Positions 1 to 7,483 of a stretch of DNA of 64,000 nucleotides are shown here, piece after piece. Origin of the DNA: Micropruina glycogenica (GTDB lineage Bacteria; Actinomycetota; Actinomycetes; Propionibacteriales; Propionibacteriaceae); NCBI RefSeq assembly GCF_039524395.1, contig NZ_BAAAGO010000007.1. One strand, given 5' to 3'. The notes under the pieces are model-generated. The model had not been told where the DNA came from and did no database searches. It worked only from the letters and a program-made list of their open reading frames with translations. Within the stretch, counting starts at the first letter, position 1. Each line of letters starts with the position of its first letter. A program made the translations under genes and the position numbers.

Positions 1-31
1 GCCTCATCGTCAGCCCCATCCCCGCAGCCTG

Positions 32-96
32 ACCCACGCGGGCATTCTCAGATGAGTCAACGACCCCACCCACGCGGGCATTCAGCACGAGTCAAC
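32..96. repeat. Short direct repeat, about 36-bp period
   Basis: ACCCACGCGGGCATTC occurs at 32-47 and again at 68-83. GAGTCAAC follows each copy, at 54-61 and 89-96. No gene is visible in 1-164. The repeat may continue upstream of the window; two copies are too few to call an array. Confidence 0.5.
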
Positions 97-164
97 TCGT
101 CGATTTGGTCGGCGTGCGGCCGGTTCGGTAACGTTGTCAGTCGCTGGTCGCACGCGGCCAGCGA

Positions 165-236
165 TGGGGTATGGGGTAATTGGCAGCCCGCCGGATTCTG
201 GTTCCGTCAGTCTAGGTTCGAGTCCTAGTACCCCAG
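165..236 (+). tRNA. tRNA-Gln (CTG anticodon)
   Basis: The acceptor arms TGGGGTA (165-171) and TACCCCA (229-235) pair fully, with discriminator G at 236. The anticodon loop TTCTGGT sits between CGGA and TCCG and reads CTG, for CAG codons. The T arm carries GGTTCGAGTCC. CCA is not encoded. It lies about 70 bp before tRNA-Glu on the same strand, so the two may be co-transcribed. Confidence 0.93.
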
Positions 237-306
237 CGCAGAGGATTGGCCGAGGCTGCGCTGGCTTTGGTAATCTTCGTGACTGTCGCCTTCGGGCGAC
301 CGCTAG

Positions 307-382
307 GGCCCCGTTGTGTAGCGGCCTAGCACGCCGCCCTCTCAAGGCGGTAGCGCGGGTTCGAATCCCGTCGGGGCTGCCA
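307..382 (+). tRNA. tRNA-Glu (CTC anticodon)
   Basis: The acceptor GGCCCCG (307-313) pairs with CGGGGCT (372-378), including one G-U. Discriminator G is at 379 and an encoded CCA at 380-382. The anticodon stem-loop GCCGCCCTCTCAAGGCGG shows anticodon CTC, for GAG codons. The T loop is GGTTCGAATCC. Confidence 0.95.
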
Positions 383-385
383 CCT

Positions 386-418
386 TCAGCCCAGTCAGAC
401 GAACATTGACTGGGCTGA
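386..418 (+). terminator. Terminator hairpin after the tRNA pair
   Basis: TCAGCCCAGTCA (386-397) and TGACTGGGCTGA (407-418) form a perfect 12-bp stem with a 9-nt loop. It begins a few bases after the tRNA-Glu CCA end. There is no clear U tract. Confidence 0.7.
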
Positions 419-460
419 CGTCGTTCCGGCCCGTCTTGACACTGACGAGAGGGCCCGCTC

Positions 461-1207
461 ATGACCGATCTCGAAGCCTTTCTGGCCTCGGCGAGTGTCG
501 ACCAGGCGGTCTTCGCCCTGCGCCCGGAGTATCGCGCCCTGCTGATCGGGGTGTCTGGGCTGCCGCGTTCGGCCAGCACCGGCGGCGGACCCATCGACGC
601 GGCTGCGGACGAGGTGTTGCTTCGTGCCGAGACGGTGGCTCGCGAGTTGCTTGCCGAGAACCCGGTCGAACAGTTGCCCCACGTCGCGGCGTGGCGAGAC
701 GCGTACCGCCAGTTCGGCGCCAAGCCACAGCGCACCCGCAACAGCCTCGAGGCGCTGCTGCGCCGCGCAGAGTCGGGACTGCCCAGGGTCAATCCGCTCA
801 CCGACATCTACAACGCCATCAGTGTGCTGCATCAGGTGCCGATCGGCGGCGAAGACCTGAGCGCCTACGTCGGCCCTCCGCGACTCGGGCGGGCCACGGG
901 CTCGGAACCGTTCGACACCATGGCCAACGGGGCGGTGGCTGTCGAACGTCCGGAGCCTGGCGAGGTGATCTGGTGCGATGACGGCGGTGTGACCTGCCGC
1001 CGCTGGAACTGGCGCCAAGGTCGCCGAACGCAACTCGCGCCCGCAACAACCAACGCCCTGTTCATTCTGGACGCCCTCTCCCCGATGACCGACGAAGCCC
1101 TGACCGCCGCCGGGGACGAGTTGATCGACCGGTTGCGCGGTCTCGAACCGGAACTGTCGGTCGCCGTCCGCGTCCTTGGCGCCGGCAACGTTCGGCTGCC
1201 CAGCTGA
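461..1207 (+). CDS. B3/B4 domain-containing protein (tRNA-editing-like)
   Basis: 248 aa. The sequence around residues 75-190 (a YRQFGAKPQRTRNS stretch, then NPLTDIYNAISVLH, then a GGEDLSAY-type loop) matches the B3/B4 domain of the phenylalanyl-tRNA synthetase beta subunit when found as a stand-alone protein. The family is thought to bind or edit aminoacyl-tRNA, but the substrate is unclear. The ATG at 461 follows GAGAGGG at 446-452. It is monocistronic, downstream of two tRNA genes, and its stop lies 84 bp before the left end of the Tn7-like element, which did not interrupt it. There is no signal peptide or membrane segment. Confidence 0.8.
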   Translation: MTDLEAFLASASVDQAVFALRPEYRALLIGVSGLPRSASTGGGPIDAAADEVLLRAETVARELLAENPVEQLPHVAAWRDAYRQFGAKPQRTRNSLEALLRRAESGLPRVNPLTDIYNAISVLHQVPIGGEDLSAYVGPPRLGRATGSEPFDTMANGAVAVERPEPGEVIWCDDGGVTCRRWNWRQGRRTQLAPATTNALFILDALSPMTDEALTAAGDELIDRLRGLEPELSVAVRVLGAGNVRLPS

Positions 1208-1286
1208 GCTGAAGTGTCGCCTGCGAGTCGTTCGGGGGGCTTCCGAAGATGGCGGTCGCGGACTCGGAGAAGGCGTTCGACGTGGG

Positions 1287-1291
1287 TGGTG
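1287..1291. repeat. Target-site duplication TGGTG (left copy)
   Basis: TGGTG directly precedes the TGTAGG left terminus at 1292. The identical 5 bp follows the CCTACA right terminus at 17145-17149. A 5-bp duplication is the hallmark of Tn7/Tn5053-type transposition. Confidence 0.9.
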
Positions 1292-1494
1292 TGTAGGTTC
1301 TCGCGTGATCTGTCGTCGACAATTTGCGCTGACTAGGGCGACGACAACTTGTTGGTCGTCAGTGGTTTCTCACTATCTTGTCGGAATCCTCAGTGCTCGG
1401 CGGGCATCGCTGTTCGATTCCGCGCGACCCTAAGCGGTGTCCCGTTCGAGGACCGTTCAGTGGGCATTCGGTGACTCTCACGAACTTGTGCTCG
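1292..1494 (+). other. Left transposon end with TnsB-binding-like repeats
   Basis: The terminal site is at 1292-1315 (TGTAGG..TCTCG..TGTCG). A near-perfect copy of the right-end motif, GGTTTCTCACTATCTTGTCG, lies at 1364-1383. A weaker one, TCTCACGAACTTGTGC, is at 1476-1491. A possible fourth, TTCTCAGCGCCTTGTCC, is at 1730-1746. Wide spacing of about three sites is how the Tn7 left end looks. TGTCGTCG (1311-1318) and CGACGACA (1339-1346) also form an 8-bp inverted repeat. Confidence 0.75.
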
Positions 1495-1708
1495 GCGCAC
1501 CTGCATTGTCGGCGCGGTCGAGCTCGCGACAGGCACTCGAGGCGGAGATCAGCGTGGCTGCGGTCAGCACCATCCGGCGCACGTCGCCTGCGTTCCACCA
1601 CCACGCGATCGTGGCGAGTTCCGCACCGTAGGACGGGAAGTCGTCTCCGAACAGTCGGGTGACCAGGGTCGAGACGATGACCACCGTTAGCAGGAGGAGA
1701 GCGATCAA
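1478..1708 (-). CDS. Possible small membrane protein or gene fragment
   Basis: 76 aa, with a TTG start and no convincing Shine-Dalgarno. The N-terminus (MIALLLLTVVIVSTLV) is one clear hydrophobic segment, followed by a Trp-rich stretch (IAWWWN). Codon choice looks coding, but no family is recognised. Its 3' end overlaps the third left-end repeat, so it could be the tail of a decayed cargo gene. No other gene is visible between 1208 and 1862. Confidence 0.3.
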   Translation of the reverse strand: MIALLLLTVVIVSTLVTRLFGDDFPSYGAELATIAWWWNAGDVRRMVLTAATLISASSACRELDRADNAGAPSTSS

Positions 1709-1862
1709 TCTTGATTGGTCAGCAACGGATTCTCAGCGCCTTGTCCTGACTGAGACAGGCGAGTGACTTGGGCCACTTGCCGTGGCAGAGTGGAGCTCGT
1801 GCGGTGCCCACCCCAGGGGCACTGCCGAGGAGAATCATCCCCTCTCCCTACAGGAGTGCACT

Positions 1863-2189
1863 ATGAAGAAGCCCGCTTTGATCGCTGCTACTCTCGCGGT
1901 CACAACGCTGATCCCTCTGCTGACCGCCTCGCCCGCTTGGGCCTATGAGGTCAGGACAAAGAATGTCTCGTGCGGAGTTAACCAACGACTAAATATCGTT
2001 TCAAACGATTACTCATACGCGACCCACTACTTCAAGGGTTCAGTTGTCAAGGCTTGGGGAACGGGTGGCTCTCACATCAGCGACAAGGCAGCCAGTGGCA
2101 AGAGCGGGCAGGTTAAGGATGAGGCAGGCGCGATCAACAGCTTCGGGGCGAACTGCTACTGCCCATCTGGTACGACCTGCGGCGCGTGA
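1863..2189 (+). CDS. Small secreted protein, four cysteines
   Basis: 108 aa. The ATG at 1863 follows AGGAG by about 6 nt. Residues 1-27 form a signal peptide: Lys-Lys, a hydrophobic core, and an Ala-x-Ala site (AWA). The mature part is about 80 residues with Cys in VSCG near the start and three Cys near the C-terminus (NCYCPSGTTCG), plus a Gly/Ser/Lys-rich middle. I do not recognise the family. Size, export and likely disulfides resemble secreted peptides or small bacteriocin-like proteins, but that is inference. The MoxR operon starts 39 bp downstream on the same strand, so they may be co-transcribed. It is transposon cargo. Confidence 0.75.
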   Translation: MKKPALIAATLAVTTLIPLLTASPAWAYEVRTKNVSCGVNQRLNIVSNDYSYATHYFKGSVVKAWGTGGSHISDKAASGKSGQVKDEAGAINSFGANCYCPSGTTCGA

Positions 2190-2228
2190 TACCTGATCTT
2201 TGTCGGTCGGGTCTGTCACGATGACTGC

Positions 2229-3224
2229 ATGAGCGCAGTCACCCCGCTGGCCGGTTTGTCGTTGTTGGACGCCGAGGCGCGGGCTGCCGAGGTGTTGGCT
2301 GAGGTTGATCGGGTGGTGGTCGGCAAGCATGACGAGCTGGCCATGGTGTTGGCCGGTGTGCTGGCCCGCGGCCACGTGCTGCTGGAGGACTTGCCCGGGG
2401 TGGGCAAGACGCTCGCCGCGAACGCGTTGGCGACGGCACTCGGGCTGGAGTTTCGGCGCGCGCAGTTCACGCCCGACTTGTTGCCGTCGGATCTGACGGG
2501 TTCGTCGGTGTTCGATCAGCAGCGGTCCAGGTTCGAGTTTCGGCCCGGTCCGGTGTTCACGGGGCTGTTGCTGGCCGACGAAGTGAACCGCACGCCGCCG
2601 AAGACGCAGGCGGCGCTCCTCGAGGCGATGCAAGAGCGACAGGTGAGCGTGGACGGCGAAACCCGGGCACTGCCGGTGCCGTTCCACGTGATCGCGACGG
2701 CGAACCCGATCGAGCATGAGGGCACCTACCCGTTGCCGGAGGCGCAGTTGGACAGGTTTCTGCTGCGGCTGTCGTTGGGTTATCCGGACGAGCGGCAGGA
2801 ATGGCAGATCGTCGAGCAGCAACTCCGGCGTGAGCAACTGCCTAGTGTGCGCGCCGTCTTGAACGCCGAGGGGCTGCTGGCCTTGCAAGACGCCGTGGAG
2901 CAGGTGCATGTCGATGCGCTGCTGGGTGAGTACGCGGTCGCCGTGGTGAGGGCGACCAGGCAGCATGCGTCATGTCTGGCTGGGGCGTCGCCGCGCGGGT
3001 CGTTGGCCTTGGTATTGGTGGCGCGGGCGTGGGCGCTGATTCAGGGGCGTGGGTTCGTGACTCCGTCTGATGTGCAGCAGGTGGCGGTGCCTTCGCTGGC
3101 GCACCGGGTCACTTTGAGGCCGGAGTTGTGGCTGGGTGACGTCACGGCTGCTGATGTCGTCGCCGAGGTGTTGAGCCGGGTGCCGGTGCCGGATGTGTCC
3201 GGCGAGCCGCGCCGCGCGGGGTGA
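2229..3224 (+). CDS. MoxR-family AAA+ ATPase
   Basis: 331 aa, close to the family norm of 310-350. Walker A is GVGKT in LPGVGKTLAANAL (about residues 57-63), Walker B is LLADEVNR, then a sensor NPIEHEGTYPLPEAQLDRF stretch and a C-terminal lid. MoxR ATPases are chaperone-like and typically act with DUF58 and membrane partners encoded beside them. All of those follow here in four overlapping genes (GTGA, ATGA, GTGA, ATGA junctions). This copy is carried in a transposon, which is unusual for what is normally a chromosomal actinobacterial operon. The transglutaminase-like partner often found in such operons is absent. Confidence 0.93.
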   Translation: MSAVTPLAGLSLLDAEARAAEVLAEVDRVVVGKHDELAMVLAGVLARGHVLLEDLPGVGKTLAANALATALGLEFRRAQFTPDLLPSDLTGSSVFDQQRSRFEFRPGPVFTGLLLADEVNRTPPKTQAALLEAMQERQVSVDGETRALPVPFHVIATANPIEHEGTYPLPEAQLDRFLLRLSLGYPDERQEWQIVEQQLRREQLPSVRAVLNAEGLLALQDAVEQVHVDALLGEYAVAVVRATRQHASCLAGASPRGSLALVLVARAWALIQGRGFVTPSDVQQVAVPSLAHRVTLRPELWLGDVTAADVVAEVLSRVPVPDVSGEPRRAG

Positions 3225-3874
3225 CTGGCGGCCCCGGCGTGCGTGACTGGTGGAAGTTCATGCTGGAAGGCGTGGCGCTGGTACTCGTGGTGATCGCCGT
3301 GCTCGCCGGCGCCACCGCGGTGATGGACGGCAACCCCAGCGCAGACGAGCCGAGTCAGGGAACCACGACCGCTTCGGTGCCGGACGGTGAGTATGGGGAG
3401 AAAAGCCCCAGCCCGAGCCCAAGTGCGCAGCCACGCGCCGACGGCGACGATGCGGGGCAGTGGTGGGTACTGACGGTGCTGGGCGTCGTGGCGGCCGGCA
3501 TCGGGGTGCGACTGTGGCTGCAGCGCCCGCCTTCCGTCGCCCTCGACGAACCCGAACCTGATGCCGACCAGATTCTCACTGACGCGCTCAACCGCTTGGA
3601 CGCTGCCAGCACCGATGCGATCACGGTGTGCTGGCGGCAGTTGGAACGCCTCGCCGAGGTGCGTGGTGTGGTGCGCGGGGCGTCCGAGCCGGCCCACGAT
3701 TTCGCCCGTCGGCTGGCCGCCGCGCTCAACCTGCCGGCCGACGAGTTGACCACCCTGGGCGGGTTGTATGAGCAGGCCTGGTATTCGAGCGCCGCCACCA
3801 CCTACGCCGACATCGAAGCAGCTCGCGCCTGCCTACAAGCTCTGCTGCAAGCCGGCAACGAAAGACGGAGATGA
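3221..3874 (+). CDS. DUF4129-type membrane protein of the MoxR operon
   Basis: 217 aa, starting at GTG in a GTGA overlap with the moxR stop. One membrane span is at about residues 12-33 (LEGVALVLVVIAVLAGATAV). A Ser/Pro-rich linker follows, then a second span (WWVLTVLGVVAAGIGVRLWL). The C-terminal part (about 130-210) is helical with WRQLERLAEVRGV and LYEQAWYSS patterns typical of the DUF4129 C-terminal domain. The role is unknown; in related operons it accompanies MoxR and DUF58. Confidence 0.8.
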   Translation: MTGGPGVRDWWKFMLEGVALVLVVIAVLAGATAVMDGNPSADEPSQGTTTASVPDGEYGEKSPSPSPSAQPRADGDDAGQWWVLTVLGVVAAGIGVRLWLQRPPSVALDEPEPDADQILTDALNRLDAASTDAITVCWRQLERLAEVRGVVRGASEPAHDFARRLAAALNLPADELTTLGGLYEQAWYSSAATTYADIEAARACLQALLQAGNERRR

Positions 3875-4317
3875 TGCGGCATCCGCTCGCCCTGCTCGCC
3901 GGCTTGATCGTGGTGGCGGGGCTGGAGTGGTGGGCGTTCGCCGCAAGTGCCGAGCCCGACCCGGCCACAGTGCGGTTCGTGATCATCGGCAGTTGCCTAC
4001 TCATGGTGCTGCTGTGGTTCTTGGGCCGATCCGTCCCTGCGGCGGCGACCCCGGCCTGGCCGGCTAGCCGGCACTACACCCACGCGCCGTTTGTGGACGC
4101 CCGCACTCGACAGCTCGAAACCCTCCTGAGCCGGGACACGCCTGTCGGTTCGAGCGCTCAACTGGCCGTACTGCTCGGTGCGCACGTTCCGAGCGGCGTT
4201 CGGGTCTCGCCGGGGCTGACCGCATACGTCGAGGCGGCCCGGGCTGGCCGCGGCGTCCGTAGGCCGTCGGCGCAGCAGTTGGCCCGTTGGTTGTCCGAGA
4301 TCGAGGACGCCCAGTGA
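3871..4317 (+). CDS. Two-span membrane protein of the MoxR operon
   Basis: 148 aa. The start ATG overlaps the preceding stop (ATGA), and a second Met follows directly. Residues 5-23 and 34-52 are hydrophobic spans. The remaining 90 residues are a cytoplasmic-looking domain with PFVDARTRQLETLLSRD. Small proteins of this layout commonly sit between the DUF4129 and DUF58 genes, but I cannot name the family. Its stop overlaps the GTG of the DUF58 gene. Confidence 0.75.
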   Translation: MMRHPLALLAGLIVVAGLEWWAFAASAEPDPATVRFVIIGSCLLMVLLWFLGRSVPAAATPAWPASRHYTHAPFVDARTRQLETLLSRDTPVGSSAQLAVLLGAHVPSGVRVSPGLTAYVEAARAGRGVRRPSAQQLARWLSEIEDAQ

Positions 4318-5543
4318 CTCGCCCCGCTCGCACCGCCGCGCTGATTCGCGCCGAGGTTGCTGGGGTGCTGTTGGCGATGTTGGCGGCCCTGTTCGGACGA
4401 GCCGACCTGTTGCTGCTCGCCGCTCCGCTGCTGCTCTACGCCGGGGCTGCCGAGCTAGCGCGGCCCCGCGAACAGACCGTCGAGTGCGAGAGCCGGACCC
4501 GGCGCGTCCGGATCGGCGACATGACCAGCGTGACGATCGACACCGTTCCGCCTGCCTTGCTGAGCGTCGCCGCACCGACGCAGCGCGGGATCATGCCCGC
4601 CGAGAAGGCTCCACGTTCGGCAGCCGACACGGGGCAGGTCACGCTGGCCGTCACGGTGGAGGAGTGGGGTAAGGTGACGCTCGGCCCGCTGATCTGCGTG
4701 GCGACCGACCCTATGCACGCCTGGCGCACCACTATCGCCCTGGAGGGCCCGACGCTGCTGGCGCAGCCCCTAGCTCGCACCGTTAGGGCGGCGTCGACGA
4801 TCACGTCGCCGGTGGGAGCGGTGGGCCGTCACCCTTCACCCAGACCCGGGCCGGGCAGCAACCCGTCCGGCATCCGCCCTTATCAACCTGGTGATCGGAC
4901 CAACCGGATCAACTGGCGCGTCGCCGGCCGCACCGGAAGATTGCACACGAATCAGAGCCAACTCGAACGCGACACCGACATTCTGATCGTGCTCGACACC
5001 CTCGCAGCAGTGGGCGCGGCGGACGGACCCGACAGCATCGATCTGGGCTGTGAGGCCGTCTCAACCATCGCCCACCACTACGCCTGGCTCGGAGACCGGG
5101 TCGCCCTACACGATCTCGGCGGACGACTACCCACCCTGAGGTTCGGCACCGGACGTAACCAAACCCGACGGGTGCTCGACGTGCTCAGCCACCTCGACCG
5201 CAGTAAACCCGACAAGCCCAGCCTGCCCGTGCTTCGTGTCCGGCCCGACACCTTGACCTTCGTGTGCAGCCCGCTGCTCGCCCGGCACGCCCTGGACGCG
5301 ATCGGCGCCCTGCGGCGCGCCGGGCAGGAGGTCGTGCTGGTCGACACCTTTCCCACCGGTCTCGACCGGCAGCCCACGAACGCCGCCAACGCACTGCGCC
5401 TACGCGCACTCGAACGCGGCGACGACCTCGACCGACTGCGTCACCAAGGCATTGCTATCAGCCGCTGGCAGGGTGGCAGTAGCCTCGCTCCGCTCATGGC
5501 GGCCCTCGCCGCCTCGCGCGGACCCCGACGGGCAGCCCGATGA
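4314..5543 (+). CDS. DUF58 domain protein
   Basis: 409 aa from GTG 4314, chosen because it gives the GTGA overlap seen at the other junctions; an ATG 27 bp upstream is possible. Two hydrophobic spans lie near the N-terminus (about 12-45). The DUF58 signature is at about 195-225: GIRPYQPGDRTNRINWRVAG, then a basic GRLHTNQSQLERD and the LIVLDT strand of a von Willebrand A-like fold. DUF58 proteins are the usual partners of MoxR ATPases. Confidence 0.9.
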   Translation: MTRPARTAALIRAEVAGVLLAMLAALFGRADLLLLAAPLLLYAGAAELARPREQTVECESRTRRVRIGDMTSVTIDTVPPALLSVAAPTQRGIMPAEKAPRSAADTGQVTLAVTVEEWGKVTLGPLICVATDPMHAWRTTIALEGPTLLAQPLARTVRAASTITSPVGAVGRHPSPRPGPGSNPSGIRPYQPGDRTNRINWRVAGRTGRLHTNQSQLERDTDILIVLDTLAAVGAADGPDSIDLGCEAVSTIAHHYAWLGDRVALHDLGGRLPTLRFGTGRNQTRRVLDVLSHLDRSKPDKPSLPVLRVRPDTLTFVCSPLLARHALDAIGALRRAGQEVVLVDTFPTGLDRQPTNAANALRLRALERGDDLDRLRHQGIAISRWQGGSSLAPLMAALAASRGPRRAAR

Positions 5544-6085
5544 GAAGCGACGACACGACGAAACCAACCAAGGGGTTGCCAGGGTGGACCCTCACTGTGG
5601 TTCAGACCGCCCTGATCGCCGCCGCGACAGCGACCTGCTTTCGCGCCACCAGCCACCAACAAGCGTGGCTGATGACCTTCATCGCCTCTGTCTTCGTCGG
5701 CTGGGCGCTGCTTCGGCCCGACTCTCCGGCCACTTTGGGCTGGGTGCTGACCATCGGCGCCTGGTGGTTCACCGGTCTCGCCTACCCGACCATTGCTACT
5801 ACGCTGCAGACCGCGCTGCTCACACTCGCCGCCCACTACGTCACCGCGGCGCGAGCGAGCAACCATCGCAGCACCCGGCTCAGCCCCCGCTACCTCGCCA
5901 ACTGTTTGGCCGTGCTCGGCGTGCTCATGCTCGCCACCGCGCTGGCCGCTCCCGTGATAAGCGCCATCAGCGACAGCCCGGTCACCAGCGACCAGTGGAC
6001 GATCGTCTGGATGGCGGCCGCCATCGCCGCGCTGAGTGGGCTCGCCTGGCGGTTCACCACCAAAGCGGACCCAGATCGTCAGTAG
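5540..6085 (+). CDS. Multi-span membrane protein, end of the MoxR operon
   Basis: 181 aa, with an ATGA overlap with the DUF58 gene. Four to five hydrophobic spans are visible (about 17-32, 45-60, 67-80, 85-100, 120-140, 155-170). There is no recognised family. It is the last gene of a five-gene overlapping operon, so it probably forms part of a membrane complex with the DUF4129 and two-span proteins. The 170 bp after its stop hold only a doubtful 61-codon reading frame (6109-6291) that runs into the IS3 fragment. Confidence 0.75.
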   Translation: MRSDDTTKPTKGLPGWTLTVVQTALIAAATATCFRATSHQQAWLMTFIASVFVGWALLRPDSPATLGWVLTIGAWWFTGLAYPTIATTLQTALLTLAAHYVTAARASNHRSTRLSPRYLANCLAVLGVLMLATALAAPVISAISDSPVTSDQWTIVWMAAAIAALSGLAWRFTTKADPDRQ

Positions 6086-6254
6086 GGGTTGCGTTGAGGT
6101 CCTGGGGCATGGAGGCTGAAAAGGCCACGCCTCCGATGACTGATGAAATCGTGCCGAATCCCCTTTGGGTGGCTGGGGACGTGAGTCCGTTCGTCGTGAA
6201 GTTCTTCTTTTCGCGTTCGGTGAGTGAGGTTCACCCCCAACCGTGGAGGGTTCC

Positions 6255-6773
6255 TTATGCCGCCTCCGGTTGGAGAGCGGTGGTCTCGTAGGTGATGGGT
6301 GCCATCATGTCAGCGCTGCTGTGCCGGCGGGTGTGGTTGTAGAAGCCGTAGCACCATTCGAGCGCGACGGCCTGGGCGTGCCGGGTATCTGCGAACCGGT
6401 GCCGCGACAACACTTCCCATTCCAGCCAGGAGAAGAGTGCTTCGGTAGCAGCGTTGTCGAAGCAGGACCCGACCCGGCCCATGGATTGCCGGATGCCGAG
6501 CGTGCGGCATAGCTTCATTAACGACTTCGCGGTGTAGGTAGAGCCTCGGTCGGTGTGGAAGATCACCTGCTGGGATTCGCCGTCACGCCAGATCGCGTGT
6601 CTACCGCCCCGGGTGGCTACGGCCATCTTGATCGCGTCACAAGCGAGTTGCGCGTCGGGGTGCAGCCCGGTCGCGCCACCCAGCAGCCGGCGGCTGTAGA
6701 GGTTGATCACGGTCGCCAGATACAGCTTGTCGTCCTCGGTGGGGATCTCGGTCATGTCACCCACCCAACGCAT
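6255..6773 (-). pseudogene. IS3-family transposase OrfB, 5'-truncated
   Basis: 172 codons, only the C-terminal part of a roughly 280-300 aa OrfB. It keeps the whole integrase core: WVGDMTEI (first Asp), FHTDRGSTY (second Asp) and NAATEALFSWLE (Glu), then the typical NHTRRHSSADMMAP tail. The N-terminal HTH region and OrfA are missing. The 5' break falls at about 6765-6775, inside the tnsB remnant. I found no IS3 terminal inverted repeats, so this is a fragment, not an intact IS. Confidence 0.88.
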
Positions 6774-7105
6774 CAGCCAGTGTCGACATGCTCACCGTCC
6801 GGATCGAGTCCCTACCTCGCAGCCGCACCGAATCGCTGGTCAGTTTGCAGATTTCCCACCCTTGCCCATCGAGCCACACCCGGCTGCCCAAGCGGGCTTC
6901 GAAGCTCGATGGCACTCCAGTCATGCGGCCTTACCCCCCGTGTGAGAACAGATTTCGGCGACAGTGGTTCGGTCAGGTCAGTCACCCAGGTGCCGCGCCA
7001 CATGAGAGTCAGCAGGGCGCCCCGAGCGATCTGCGGATCAAGCCCCGATGCAGCTTCAGCCTCAGCCACCGACATGCCCTCTAGGCGGGCGACAGAAGCC
7101 CTGGC
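6765..7105 (-). pseudogene. Remnant of a second tnsA-tnsB pair
   Basis: On the minus strand about 50 codons from near 7095 down to 6950 (ARLEGMSVAEAEAASGL..., then LTLMWRGTWVTDLTEPLSPKSVL) match the C-terminus of this element's own TnsA (VGMTIAEVEDASGI..., LWAGRWVVDLSCPLTGASVL). From 6923 a new frame (LGSRVWLDGQGWEICKL, then RLRGRDSIRTVSMSTL) matches the TnsB N-terminus (VGDRVWYDGQGWEVSEL, then IRAVSIGSL). The match stops where the IS3 fragment starts. The intact copies are clearly diverged from it, so it is a relic of a different, related transposon rather than a recent duplication. Confidence 0.85.
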
Positions 7106-7110
7106 CGGTG

Positions 7111-7133
7111 GGATTCTCACTATCGTGTCGTGC
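7111..7133 (+). other. Isolated internal TnsB-site-like motif
   Basis: TTCTCACTATCGTGTCG at 7114-7130 differs from the left-end site at 1367-1383 at one position. It has the same orientation as the left-end sites and sits immediately beside the end of the tnsA remnant. It may be a leftover left end of the element now running to 17144. Confidence 0.5.
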
Positions 7134-7192
7134 TCTTCGCGGATTTGGTTGACGCTGACCGCTACTAATAAAAATCCGAGTATTATTATCCT

Positions 7193-7483
7193 ATGCCTAG
7201 ACGAGCCTCGACTGCGATCGAGCGCCGTCAGGGGCGTGCATTGGGTCTGGTGCTGCAGCGGAGCCGCCCGGGGACGGCTGAGGAGTTTGCGCGCGATGCG
7301 GGAGTTCATGTCGACACGGTTCGTCGAATCGAGCAGGGCGGGGTCGCTTCGCCGGGCTTCTTCTTGGTGACGCAGTTAGCGGATGCGCTGGGGCTGGGTC
7401 TGGAGGAGCTGCGGGAGCGGATACGAAGAGTGGATGCCGATCTGATCAGTGAGAAGGGTGCAGCAGGTGGCGACGAAACGTGA
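7193..7483 (+). CDS. Small XRE-type HTH regulator
   Basis: 96 aa. A helix-turn-helix spans about residues 28-75 (AEEFARDAGVHVDTVRRIEQGG, then LADALGLGLEEL). There is no Shine-Dalgarno. The start lies 7 nt after the AT-rich TATTAT at 7181-7186, and the stretch 7163-7190 is far more A/T-rich than its surroundings, so it is likely the promoter. The stop overlaps the next gene's start region, so the two look co-translated. Probably a DNA-binding regulator for itself and its partner. Cargo of the Tn7-like element. Confidence 0.8.
   Translation: MPRRASTAIERRQGRALGLVLQRSRPGTAEEFARDAGVHVDTVRRIEQGGVASPGFFLVTQLADALGLGLEELRERIRRVDADLISEKGAAGGDET

Noticed and set aside
1725..1749. Fourth left-end TnsB site
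   Set aside because: TTCTCAGCGCCTTGTCC matches only 12 of 17 positions and lies far from the end; kept only as a possible weak site.
6109..6291. 61-codon frame between the MoxR operon and the IS3 fragment
   Set aside because: No Shine-Dalgarno, no family, and it runs into the IS3 fragment; at best a broken gene start.
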